DNA of 64,000 bases from NCBI GenBank assembly GCA_949825045.1, contig OX463824.1, forward strand, positions 32,334,001 to 32,398,000. The letters run 5' to 3'. Positions 43,921 to 54,769 of the stretch are shown here, in pieces. Source of the stretch: Argyresthia goedartella. Lineage: Eukaryota > Arthropoda > Insecta > Lepidoptera > Argyresthiidae. The stretch's first letter is position 1. Every line of letters starts with the position of its first letter. The translations under genes and the position numbers were made by a program. The notes beneath the pieces are model-generated. The model was given only the letters and a program-made list of their open reading frames with translations. It ran no database searches and was not told where the DNA came from.

Positions 43921-44098
43921 AATTACGCTAGGTCTTTCCAAAGGTCTGAGTTGTAGTTGGTAGGTAAATTTGGGGAAAGTGTAGGGCTGAAAGTGGGGGT
44001 TGTTTGCTGGATATTGTTACGCTTGTGCGCTTTTCCAATGTGAATTTATAAACCTCTCTGTCGTTTTTAAATAACGGGGCTGGGTGTATTCATCTTAG

Positions 44099-46144
44099 CC
44101 CGTATCATCCCAACCATAGTAAAACAAGTCCAATTTTTATGAAAATCGTATCGGAGCATGTTTATAGATGTATAATGAGAACTACATACCAAAAAAAATG
44201 TAATCTCATTTAGATTTTTAGTTTTGTAACCGTTCCAATAATGGAACACTAGGATTAAACATACATGTAAGATACTGTCAGTGGCTATGGATTTCGTTGG
44301 GAAATAAAACGATTGTATTTTCTTTTTATTTATTGTACGAAGTTTTAAATCTTATAATTATTACTTAAAACTACAATTGCGTGTGTTTTTGAGTATGAAA
44401 AATCATAGAACATTTGCTATGTAAGGCAACATTACATTTGATACACTTCATGGTTGTGTTTTTGTGGCATAAACCACATCGAGTTTGTTTATTTTGTTTG
44501 TCCTCTGCTTGTTTTCTTCATTTTTTGCGGATCTTTGAGAGGTGCTTTCTCAGTTCGGTTAGCTCGTATAGTCCCTGTTCCATCGTGACCGATTTTTTGT
44601 AACTCCTCAAGCAGCGGTAAGGATGTAAAAAAATTATCGAAATAAAAACTGTAGCTACCTTGTGGCAGCTTTGATATTAGATCCAGAACAACTGAGGCAC
44701 CAACACCTAACTCAGGATGGGTATTTCCGGTACTAGCTCCCTGATACAGCTCACCATAAATCAAATATCCAAGTCGCGTACAAATAGACCAATTTTTATA
44801 TCCAAATTTGATTGGCTTTCCATGGATATGCTGCTTAGTACTATGTTTCCCAAAATATGGAATCATAGATTCGTCAATGCTCAAATTTCTATCTCCAGGG
44901 TAATACTTTACCTATCGTGCATTGAGCAGATTCCATAGAGGGCGCAAACTTTAGCAAACTTATCATTAGGACCAAGATTATTATTGTCGGCAACATGGAA
45001 ATAACGCAGCAAGTCTTCAAATTGATTTCTTGACATAATAGCTACCACTGTTGGAAAACTGCAGTCAACTCTTTGTTCCCAATACATTCTGTATCTCGAT
45101 ACACTGTTATATCCCGACAATAAGAGAATGGCTATAAAGTATTTCATATCCGTTGTAGTAACACGGAATGCATGTTTACCCTTCTGAATCGCATTTTTTT
45201 CAGTTTCTGAGCGCTGTAATTCGAACACGTCTTCATAAAAGAATAGTTTTTTCCAAATTTTCCAGGTTTTCCAGGAAATCTCGTTCACAGTATTCTTTCT
45301 CAGCCTTTTCTGGAATATCTACAAACCACCACTTTCTTTTGACATCAACACGTTTTCTTTTTGGCGGTGGCGGTGTAGCCGTCGAAGAGGATATGGGCTG
45401 TGAAGGCTTCGTCACTGACGATGTGGAAGTGTTGGTTCAACTTCTTGTTCATCTCCAACGACCTCATGCACTATCCTAGATTCAGCTCGAAACGATCTAG
45501 TGACTCGGAGTTCAGCTTCTGATAGTAACTGATGTCTAGACAAATTATTTATACTTGCAAACTCTTCGTCACCGCTATCTTCGTCGCTATTTTGCCAATT
45601 TTCAGGAGGTGTGATGAAAATATCAGCCGCAAACAAGTCGTCATCTTCTTCCACCTGAGAGATTATCTGATACACATTCAATCTGCAATAAAATATTATC
45701 ATAATTACGAGGCAATACAGATAAAATAAAGTTCCTAATGTATAAAAATTACATGTGCTTATGTTCCTACTGCTCAAATAATGGAACGGTACATAAAACT
45801 TACAGCTACCCTCAAATTTGCCTTTTTATTTCTAAATACGTATGACGACATGATAGAACAATACTATAACATGTTTATAAACCCTAAATTGTCAGTAGTA
45901 TAATGTAAACATCGTGATTACTTACATTTTCCTGTTCGCCATATTTTTCACTCAAAACTTACAAACACAATTATGTTTTCTAGATCAACAAAACCACGCG
46001 ATGTGAAATTACATGTGTTCATCTGACAGCTAGAAATGTCAGTAATACCAACATAAAAACTTTACTTTAAAGACGCGTTCAAAAATTCGAGTAAAAAAAT
46101 AAAAAAATAACCGTTTTAAAAATGGAACACTAGGATGATATGGG
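44099..46144 (-). mobile_element. piggyBac-type transposon, internally deleted
   Basis: 2,046 bp with 12-bp terminal inverted repeats (CCCGTATCATCC at 44099-44110; its inverse GGATGATATGGG at 46133-46144; 11 of 12 match). Both ends start with the CCC typical of piggyBac. It is flanked by direct TTAG at 44095-44098 and 46145-46148, where TTAA would be usual. A subterminal repeat (ATGGAACACTAGGAT) occurs near both ends, at about 44242-44256 and 46122-46136. The transposase gene inside is broken. Confidence 0.8.
44380..45942 (-). pseudogene. piggyBac (PGBD-like) transposase pseudogene with an intron
   Basis: A short first exon (45926-45942, MANRK) ends at a GTAAGT donor. Exon 2 starts at 45682 after TTGCAG, so the intron is 243 nt. 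The acidic N-terminal region (DIFITPPENWQNSDEDSGDE) is typical of PGBD proteins. The catalytic domain retains the first Asp (LSIDESMIPYFG, about 44880) and the second (SFYFDNFFTSLPLLEEL, about 44640). The segment that should carry the third Asp is absent: just after GTIRANRTEKAPL and a short Lys-rich stretch the frame passes into the C-terminal zinc ribbon (CGLCHK, then CIKCNVALHSKC, about 44480-44420). There are also frameshifts near 45415, 45270, 44900 and 44490. Cut-and-paste activity is lost. Confidence 0.8.
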
Positions 46145-46148
46145 TTAG

Positions 46149-46300
46149 TTAAGCACAACAAATTTTTAAAAGATATCTGTGGGAGTTTCTGCGCCCTTCT
46201 CTCCCACAGTAGTCCAATGTAGAGAAGAGGCAAAAAGGACGTTTGCTAAATATACGTAAATATCTACAGTAATAAAGTACTTTGACTTTGACTTTGCCTA
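46149..46300 (+). mobile_element. LINE B family 3' tail
   Basis: GTGGGAGTTTCTGCGCCC, then CCAATGTAGAGAAGAGGCAA and AATAAAGTACTTTGAC repeats, matching the LINE B end at 25050-25190. It is strongly 5'-truncated. Confidence 0.85.
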
Positions 46301-46302
46301 GT

Positions 46303-46571
46303 TGCTCATACGTCTGCTGAACTTGGTACTGGTTCCTGCAATTGTGGGCCCCTTGAGCGAACACCCTCAGTTAGATATCTCGGTATTATGCTAGACAGTA
46401 GCCTTAATTTTCAAAACCACATACAGACACTAATCTCCAAGGTTAGAAAACTAATTTATATATTTAAAGAACTCAGATATGTGGCTGGGCCGCGCCTTAT
46501 GAAAAGGACATATGTGGCTTTATGCAGATTACTCTTGCGATACTGCGTCTCCAGTTGGGGATGCAGTATCG
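46303..46571 (+). pseudogene. LINE H, part 1 (reverse transcriptase thumb)
   Basis: Plus-strand fragment encoding GSCNCGPLERTPSVRYLGIM, LDSSLNFQNHIQTLISKVRK and LLLRYCVSSWGC, the region after the catalytic palm in many LINEs. It breaks off where LINE I (minus) begins. The continuation is at 49752-50065. Confidence 0.7.
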
Positions 46572-49500
46572 CAAGTGATGTGATGTCCTCCAAGCCGATA
46601 CGGCTACGGCGACTGCCAAAGACCTAAAGCGGGCGTCGCTGGTGTGCCCGAATGTGGCTGACGTAGCCAATCTTGGCTTTAAACGTTTTTCCACAGGTTG
46701 CACATTTAAGTGTGCCGTTCTCATAATTATAGTTAATGGCTGCAGGTGTTCGAGCCGTGGCTTCATCTCGCTTCTTGTCCAGGTCAGCGCGACGCTGTGC
46801 TTCGAATTCAAAAATATTCTTTGGTGCGAGATGGCTCCATTCTGGTCGCTAGGCTGCACGATCTTCCCAGGTGTCGGGGTCTATGTCGCAGTGCTTCATA
46901 TGCCTCTTTAACACGTCTTTAAAGCGTAGAAACTGGCCACCTTGCTTGCGCTTGCCTTCTTGGAGCTCTGCATAAAAGACGCGCTAAGCCAGCCTCTCGT
47001 CGGGCATGCGGGAGAGGTGTCCGCACCAGCGCAGTTGTCGCCGTATCAGATAGGGTTCAATACCGCCAACATTCGCTCTGTGTAGCACCTCTGTGTTGCG
47101 AATGCGATCAGTCCATTTGATATGCAAGATATTACGAAGACACTTGAGGTGAAACCTATCCAACGTCCGGATGTGCCTCCGGTACAAACACCATGTCTCC
47201 GCTGAGTACAGAAGATTTGGCAGCACCGTAGCCATGTACACTGCGATCTTGGTAGTCCGACTTACATCATGCGAACGGAACAACCTCTGTTCCAGCTTCC
47301 CGAAAGTCGCTGAAGCAGCGCCGATTCTGTTGTTGATCTCAGCGTCTAGGTCTCCACGAGATGTTATCGTGCTTCCCAGGTATCTGAATGTTTCTACTTG
47401 CTTCAGAGTATCTCCTCCTAGGCTTATTTTTAGTGCAGGACTGGGCGTTTGAAGTGTTTCCAGTGACATAACTTCCGTTTTATTAACACTAATTTTTAGC
47501 CCGTACCTACAGCAAGCTTCACCGAGTTTAGTCATCAGCTCTTGTAGACCTTCTGGGGTATCCGCCACAAAACACAGGTCGTCAGCGTACATTATCTATG
47601 TGATGATACAATGAGAGACTTTAGTGTGCGCCCTAAGTCTAGATAGGTTGAACAGCTTTCCATCCATCCGGAAGCGGATATAAATGCCTTCTGAAGTGTC
47701 TTTCAGGGATTCTCTAACCACCATGGCAAAATACAAGGCGAACAGAGTGGGTGCCAAAACACATCCTTGTTTGACTCCACAGGAAACGGAGAAAAAAACT
47801 CTGTCTGTTCGCCATTTGCTGAAAAGCAACAGGTCATGTCATAGTGGAGGAGACGAATGAGCCTTATAAACTTTTCCGGGCACCCATACTTCTCTAGAAC
47901 CAGCCATAGGGCTTCGCGAGGAACGCTGTCGAATGCTTTCTCCAGATCTACGAAGCAGAGGTGGAGGGGTTGTCTTTGCTCTTTGCTTTTCTCTTGTAGC
48001 TGCCGCAGACTAAAAATAGCTTCACTTGTCCCTCGTTCTGGCCTGAAACCAAACTGGCTTTCTGGTAGTATTTTTTCGGAGATTGGTATAAGCCTATTCA
48101 ATAGGACTTTAGCAAAAATTTTCCCAGGAATACAGAGCAGTGATATGCCACGGTAGGAGTTACAATCGGAGCGGTCTCCTTTATTCTTGTACAGAGTACA
48201 TATACGCGAGATCTTGAAGTTATTTGGTACAAGTTCTTCACTCCACATCAGAGAAAATAATTTCCAGAGGGTATTGTGTAGGTTCTCTCCGCCGTACTTA
48301 AGTAGTTCTCCAGGAATGTCGTCCACTCCGACCGCCTTCTTGTTTGGTTGATTTTTTATTGCTGCAACTACTTCATCAAGCGTGGGTGGTTCACTTAGTT
48401 CAGTTGCTTCGGGAAGTTTTCGGAGTCCTCTAATGTGCTGCAGATCAGCTGCCCGGTCTACATTCAGCAATTGATTGAAGTGCTGCGCCCACCGATCAAG
48501 AACGTCTTTTTTCGTAGTAAAACGCTGAGTACCGTTCATAGACTTCAATGGCACATTTATACGAGGCGCACTTCCGACTAGCTTCCTTACTTCAGCATGA
48601 AACAAACCAAGTCTATTATGCTGGGAAAGCCAGTTGATGTAGTCAGCCTTCTTTTTCCACCACTGATCCTTCGCCTCGCGTGTTCGAAGTGCCGCGTTAC
48701 TTTTCTTTATCTCCTCCAAAGTCTCCCGTGAATTCCTGCCTCGCCGACGACGTAACAGAGTGCGGTGTTTTGCAATCGCTTTAGTGATCATTTGATCGTT
48801 CTCGTCAAACCAGTCTTCGTTAGTCCGGGTTGTTTTCTCTAACGTTTGAGTGGCCGCATCGATTACTTGCGTACACAGGAGTTCCCATGTCACCTGAAGT
48901 GCATCTTTTGTGTCCAGCATTGAGATTGCGCTATTTAAAGCCTGAGAGTAATTTGCTTGGATTTCTAAGCTGGATAGCTTATTTGTATCAAGGCGGAGGG
49001 TTTTAGCTTTGTTGCTTCGGATCGGAGGGTGAAGTTTCAGTTTCATCTTCGTTACCACTAATTTGTGGTCCGTCCAGCATTCGGCACCACGCATAACTCT
49101 AGTAACAAGTACTTGTGAGATGTCGGCTTGTCTGACAATGGCATAGTCTATGAGGTGCCAATGTTTTGACCTTGGATGCATCCATGTAACCTTATGTTTT
49201 AAAGGGAGTCGAAAGTAGGTATTGGTTATAGCCAAGCCAAATTGCGCACAGAGGCTTAGTAACATTTGGCCATTACTGTTCATGTTACCAATACCATGCC
49301 ATCCTAGAACACGAGGCCAAGCATCAAAGTCACGTCCAACCCTTGCGTTGAAATCTCCCAACAGCATGATTTACCGTGGGACCAATTTTCGCCAGTGTAT
49401 CTGATAGCTCTTCATATAATTTTTCTTTGATATCATCGGTATTCGTCATTGTTGGTGCATACACACTGATTAAATTTAAAAACCTCTCATTGTCCATGTG

Positions 49501-49748
49501 AAGGCGCAAAGTGATGACACGGTCAGATGTGTATATAAGATACTCGCTTAGGTTCTTAACGATGGAGGTTTTGATCGCAAATCCTACCCCGGAGCGCCTT
49601 GTTTCAGAGGTGGGAGTCCCTTTCCAGTAAAAGGTGTATCCGCCTCCGTGTTCAACTAATTCTCCTTCGTCGGCCAGGTGGGTTTCGCTAAGTGCGGCAA
49701 TGTCCACGTTGTAGCGACGACGCAAGTACACATAAGACTGTAGGACTA
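46572..49748 (-). pseudogene. LINE I: RTE-like retrotransposon with C-terminal C2H2 finger
   Basis: Minus strand, nearly full length. The endonuclease (49740-48980) has VDIAALSETHLADEGELVEH, LLGDFNARVGRDFDAW and the terminal RGAECWTDHKLVV. The reverse transcriptase has TLYKNKGDRSDCNSYRGISL, PESQFGFRPERGTSEAIF, CFVDLEKAFDSVPREALW and catalytic [11 protein letters not shown] (about 47590). A thumb region follows, with [17 protein letters not shown]. Beyond an in-frame TAG at 46984-46986 the frame continues to a C2H2 zinc finger near 46700 (C-A-T-C, then H-I-R-A-H) and a stop near 46624. Frameshifts lie near 49362 and 47830. The protein resembles endonuclease/RT proteins often labelled RTE-type; the clade is uncertain. 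It is inserted in LINE H. Confidence 0.85.
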
Positions 49749-49751
49749 CAA

Positions 49752-50065
49752 CTTGAGCGGGCTCAAAGAGCAGTCTTGAATGTTTGTACATACAAACCAT
49801 TTTATTTCCCTACAAATGAGTTCAATAACTTCTGTGTTGTTCTTTCAGTGAGACAACTGTTTATACAAAGCATCATTCTAAAACAACTCAAAACCAAATC
49901 CGCACATAAATATCAAAATAACACCATTTCTAAAAGAAGAAGAAATAAGGTTTTTCGGACTGTATTAGTTCGCACAAAATTTATGCAGAGATTGTTCAAA
50001 TTTCTAGGACATTATCTGTAAAATAATCTGAGCAAACGTTTTGAAATTTACTCTAATAACACATA
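49752..50065 (+). pseudogene. LINE H, part 2 (C-terminal end)
   Basis: Encodes LERAQRAVLNVCTYKPFYFP and VVLSVRQLFIQSIILKQLKT, then a basic tail and stop. This is the normal continuation of the LINE protein broken at 46571, so LINE I inserted between the two. An AT-rich end follows. Confidence 0.7.
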
Positions 50066-50093
50066 TATAATAATAAAAACATCCGTCTTTGGT

Positions 50094-50147
50094 TGAGATT
50101 TTCGCAGTCATCATATGTGTGTACATATGATGACTGCGAAAATCTCA
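50094..50147. repeat. Perfect hairpin, 25-bp arms, 4-nt loop
   Basis: The arm at 50094-50118 (TGAGATTTTCGCAGTCATCA...) is exactly complementary to 50123-50147, with GTGT between. It lies just downstream of LINE H. Confidence 0.9.
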
Positions 50148-51495
50148 TGAATGTCTAAAATAAGGTCCATTTAAAAATACTGGTTAAATTAACACTTACA
50201 TTCACTACACACCACTTTTTTACAATCACACACGCCACACTCTCCATCTTCTCTCACAAACATAAACTCACCTACACCTACACAAACAACAACCAAACTC
50301 AACTTCATTATGCTCTTATCTATTTTATTTTTTTTGTTTTGATTTTGAGTCATCATCAGTGATATCGCGTCATGTTAAATTGTTTGAATAGTGTTTTATT
50401 CTGAGATATTAATTCTAGTGGGAAGTAGCAGCTACTTATCCTAAAACACAGGGTTCGCCCTTTTTTAGTTAGTAGCGATTCACTCCTTGTTTGCCTTGTG
50501 AATAAATTAATAATGTACATTACTTTAGGAAATAAACAATTATTATTATTATTATACGAAATCTGTATCTTATCTATACATCTCCCCTAAAACACTACAA
50601 AATCGTTCTGACATCTTTGATACTTAGTTGAAACTCACTAGCTTCCATCTTGTCGAAACTTAACCTAATGCATATTAAACACGTTTGCACATACAAGCCT
50701 GTATACAGTTATTATAACACGTATTACATGCAATCTAACGACTTGAAACTATTAGAAACAGGAAGAGCCTTTTAGCATCGTGCCTATCTAACATGTAATA
50801 CGGAAGAAACTGACATGGTTTGCTGGAAGAGATCTCTTGATAAAGATCAGCTCGCTTTTGTACACAATTTTAATGTATATCTTGTTATTTTAATTATTTG
50901 TGTGCAATAAAGAAATTATGAAGAAGACAGGCGTAGTAAGTATCTAATGAGACCGATTTGACTACTAAAATACACTTTAAAAATAAAACATATTATGGCG
51001 ACCAAAGACGATCTGACAGATTTCAAACTGTTAGTTTAGTTCGATAAGATAATTTTGACGCATTGATAATTCCACTGGTATAATTCCACTATTGATACAT
51101 ACTAAATCGTATTTACATTCATAAAATATGTAGATAAAAGCTAATAATGCCGCGTTGCTTGGTGATGCTTCTGTTATTCCCAACCCTTTCATAGACAAAG
51201 ACAGGCACATGGTTGATGGCGTGCCCACATAATTATCTACACGGGACGAGTGTGCATCGGAGTCAACAACATAGTTACTGGAGAGGCAGGAGAAATGTAA
51301 TAATTCAGGGCAACAATTCTACTGCTGAGCTACTTAGATACACGTGAAGATGGAGCACAGTCTCAGAGTGGTGGCCATGGGGAGCGACATGATCAGTGGG
51401 CAGAACACCTGCCTGATGGTCGATTACCACAGGACCGTGAGGATTGGTGCTATAGTGAAGATGCCTATGCATAGCAGTGGGTTAATGTGAACATG
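50148..51495. other. Spacer
   Basis: AT-rich, with an ACACA-rich stretch at 50200-50300. No gene or clear element was recognised. Confidence 0.4.
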
Positions 51496-51499
51496 ATGA

Positions 51500-51705
51500 T
51501 GATGTTTTTTTTATAGGCCCATACATTGCTTCTGGCCCCACACTAGGATACCCTGTGTCGTGGTAATCAGAAACAACGACGTCACACACATATAAACATC
51601 CAAGACCTGGGTTTTTTCCAGTACCCCCAGGCGGGGATCGAACCCGGGACCTCTCGCATGGTAAGCAGAGCCACAACCGCTGCACCACAGAGGTCGTCAA
51701 TGATG
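51500..51705 (-). repeat. tRNA-derived SINE
   Basis: Read on the minus strand, the head has a pol III A box (TGGTGCAGCGGTTGTGG, about 51680-51696) and a B box (GGGTTCGATCCC, about 51640). A ~110-bp body follows, with TCTTGGATGTTTATATGTG and GGGGCCAGAAGCAATGTATG, and the tail is A-rich. ATCATCATG-type repeats flank it. The head is too diverged in its other stems to be a tRNA gene. Confidence 0.8.
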
Positions 51706-51915
51706 ATGTGAACATGATGATCATGAGGCAAAGGCGAAGTTGTTCAGATGGCATCATAAACCCAGCACCAGAAGAAGGGTAAAGAACGAATAGGTATGTA
51801 AAATGTCGGTATGTATGACCATGTCGTAAGTACGCACTGCAGCTTTTTATTTATTTTACGATACTCAAATCATATTTTACAATATGATTGAAGTATTGTT
51901 GGATTCATCTCAATT
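51706..51915. other. Spacer
   Basis: Short stretch with ATGATG repeats; nothing else was seen. Confidence 0.4.
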
Positions 51916-52550
51916 GTGGAAGTGACAAGGTCTATACATAAAGGTTTCCAAAATTTGGTGATGCATAAATTATTGACCGAGCGAGCGAAGCGTGTCGATG
52001 TTATCACATACGGCTCCCTGGTATGGTGGCAACGAACAACACTATGCACAACTGCAACACAACTACAGCAGTTCCAGAGAATGGCATGTGTAGCCATGAC
52101 AGGCTGCATTAGGTCAACGCCATCAGCGGAACCGGAAATCATGCTAGGCATACCACCATTGGACTTATTCGTACAGCAGGAGGACAAATCGGCGGCCATA
52201 AGGCTATACAGTACTGGACAATGGAAAGGACAAATAGCAGATAAAGGACACTGCACAATTCTAGAAAAAGCATTCGGGGAAGTGCCGGAAGCCATTATTG
52301 AAATTGATCGCATAAAAACAGAGTTCCTTTTCGGTAGGAAATATGAAATCACAGCCAAGGGCTTGGAAACACCAATAATACCAAATCACGAAAGCATAAC
52401 AATTTAAAGTGATGGCTCAAAGAAAAGCAAGAACACAGGCGGAGGTCTTTTCTCGCCGGAGCTTGACATTAAACTTTCCCTAAGCTTCGGAAAGGAGACG
52501 ACAGTGATTCAAGCTGAAACACTGAGTCTCCTACACCTATATCATTATAT
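51916..52550 (+). pseudogene. R1/I-type LINE fragment: end of RT region and start of RNase H
   Basis: The open frame (51916-52407) includes RVDVITYGSLVWWQRTT, QLQQFQRMACVAMTGCIRST and PALDLF-like PPLDLFVQQE. This is the classic connection region of R1/I-type LINE proteins (YG..VW, LQ..QR....TGA.RTTP, L...P). After a stop at 52405 the frame continues as SDGSKKSKNTGGGLFSPEL and TVIQAETLSLL, the first strands of an RNase H domain. It ends near 52550. Both ends are missing. Confidence 0.75.
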
Positions 52551-52759
52551 ATAGGACGGTAAAATAAATATATAGTTTTTGATTTTTATAAAAACTGTAG
52601 TGCGGTAACTAAAAACTATAACCCCTTCATTCAGGGGATGAATGTCGGCAAATGCCTTCTTAGTGCTACCCTATTAGGCTGTGAGTTGATGTATCAGTCA
52701 GTTAATAAGTCAGTGAGTCTGTCAGTCAGGACTTTGAACTTTATAAGTTATCCAGAAAG
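52551..52759 (+). repeat. TCAGTCAG-type dispersed repeat, third copy
   Basis: GTGAGTTGATGTATCAGTCA, then repeated GTCAGT and GGACTTTGAACTTTATAAG, matching the ends at 28020-28070 and 34270-34330. Confidence 0.55.
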
Positions 52760-53100
52760 TACCTTCACATGTGCAGAAATGAGTTTCCATGAGGAATGGT
52801 TGTATTCCTGCCTGCCATCAGTGGATGTGACACCACCCTTTTCTGGCAAGGCGAGAAGAAGTGGTGCAATGCCGTCAAAAATCGTCCACTGAATAGACCT
52901 AGGTTCCTTGCCTTCCTTCCTTGATCCAAACTGCCACAAGGAAGAAGTAGGAAATGCTGAAGAGAAAATTTTTATGAACCTCTACGGAGTAGATAAGGCT
53001 ATGCTGAACACCCTACAATACACTAGCAAACAACGTCTTATGCCCATCGCAATGTGCGCGGGGCCCGCTCCTCCGGCCCTGCTCAGAATTCTGGCTTGAA
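52760..53100 (+). pseudogene. Unrecognised degenerate coding fragment
   Basis: Plus-strand words FLDPNCHKEEVGNAEEKIFM and NLYGVDKAMLNTLQYTS read like a decayed piece of a protein often found next to arthropod retroelements. The match is weak and from memory. It is not complete in any frame. Confidence 0.25.
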
Positions 53101-53480
53101 AATGCAAGAAAGGGAGTTTAGGCTTGTGCACTTGCAGAAATGCATGGCTTAGGTACTATTATCTGTGCTCCTTTTCCCAATGACGTTGCCGAAACAAATT
53201 TACTTTTTGAAAAAACGATTGGATCTTTGGCAGGGTGTACCTCCGCAAACAATAGACTTATAATGCTCTGATTTAATTCAAATTGTAGAAAATTAAGTTA
53301 ACTTTACAAAGATGTAGCAAAATACCCTAATATCGATTCCCTACGGTAGCTTTCTCGAAAAATACTGCAGCAAGTGTCAGAATTTCTCAGTTTCTCGAGC
53401 ACCATACCACTAGAGTAGAACAGGGTTTTCAAGGTTGTAAACTTGGGTATAAATTGCCCTCAGGGGAAATAACAACTTAT

Positions 53481-53705
53481 GCATACTTTGAGCCAGTTAT
53501 TCAATACTCCATTTTGCGTGACAGGGGCCTAGCCCATCGCCGCAGCTATGGAGTAATTAAGGTTTCTTGACGATGTTTTCCATCACCGTTAGAACCTCCG
53601 GAAAATGTACTTAAGATAAATTAATTATCTCATTGGTCAGGAATCGAACCTGCATCTCCTGTGTGAGAAGCAAGCGTGAAACCCATGAGACCACGGAGCT
53701 CTTGT
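53481..53705. repeat. Dispersed repeat plus tRNA-like SINE piece
   Basis: 53481-53550 is the GGCTAGCCCATCGC family. It is followed by GGTTTCTTGACGATGTTTTC and a minus-strand B-box-like segment (GATGCAGGTTCGATTCCTGA, about 53640-53660), together resembling a lepidopteran SINE. Confidence 0.6.
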
Positions 53706-54769
53706 TGTTTTTATAAACTGTATTATTCAGTAAATTAGTAGAATCGTCGCCCTCAGCTCGCTCCGTGATTCTTAACAAACACAGTCTGAAATGAACATTT
53801 CATTTCTCGTTTTTTTCTGCATGTGAAATGTGAAGTATGTGTTTGTATTTATATATGTGGATAGAAAAGCCTTTTAAGGGGCTCCTCTCGTATGCTGCTC
53901 AAAAGAAATTGCATTTTCTCTGTGTTTTTGCACTGAAAGGATGTCTCTTACGTGACATGAATTAACTTAGCATCAAATCAAGGGACTAAAACATAAAGAA
54001 GCAAACAAAAAAACATATATAGCGTAACGTCTTTTCCCATACGGGTTGGCAGAGGCACAGTAGTACCAACGTTTAGCCAGCTATTCAATACTCCATTTTG
54101 CGTGGCAGGAGCTAGCCCATCATATTCATATTTCATATTCATATTTATTTATTGATAACGTCAGTTACAAGTCATTTTGTAAATGACGCCGAAGGTATGA
54201 AGGTTTCCTTACGGTATTTGCCATCACCGTTAGTTTTACTTATCTCATTGCACATAAGGACACTTCTTTACAAGTCATTTATTCACAAGGCCTTGTTTTT
54301 ATCAAATAGTAAAACAAAATTATCTATGAGAAGCTATTTTAATTCAAACAACCGCTTTATTTGTTTTTTAAAGTAATCACCGACATAATATTTTTCAAAT
54401 CAGTCTTTGTCATATAATAAAATAAATGGACTTAAACTTAATAATCAAAATAAACTTAAAGGTACTTCTTTTTCAACAGTTGTTGTTACACCACACTATT
54501 GGAATTATGTTTACAGCACTATTGTAGTTATGGTGGGAAATTATTCAAAAATTAGTCGGAAAGATTTGTATAAAAGTGTTGAAACACTTCTAAACTTACA
54601 TAGTAGGATCAAATGAAAATTTATTCTAAGCAATTTTCCAAATGCCTGTAATTTGAAGGACAACAAAACAAATGTGCCCATAGAATGAATATTCATTGAT
54701 TTAATTTAACTTTCCATCACAGCGATGCTATTTTATATTTCGACAAGAATAATTTTATTCATAACTTTA
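53706..54769. other. Spacer with further repeat copy
   Basis: Contains a GGCTAGCCCATCGC-family copy at 54022-54120 followed by GGTATGAAGGTTTCCTTACG and TTGCCATCACCGTTAG, as at 53560. Otherwise AT-rich, with no gene. Confidence 0.5.

Noticed and set aside
51634..51705. Possible tRNA gene
   Set aside because: A and B boxes are present, but the acceptor and anticodon stems do not fold convincingly and a SINE body follows.
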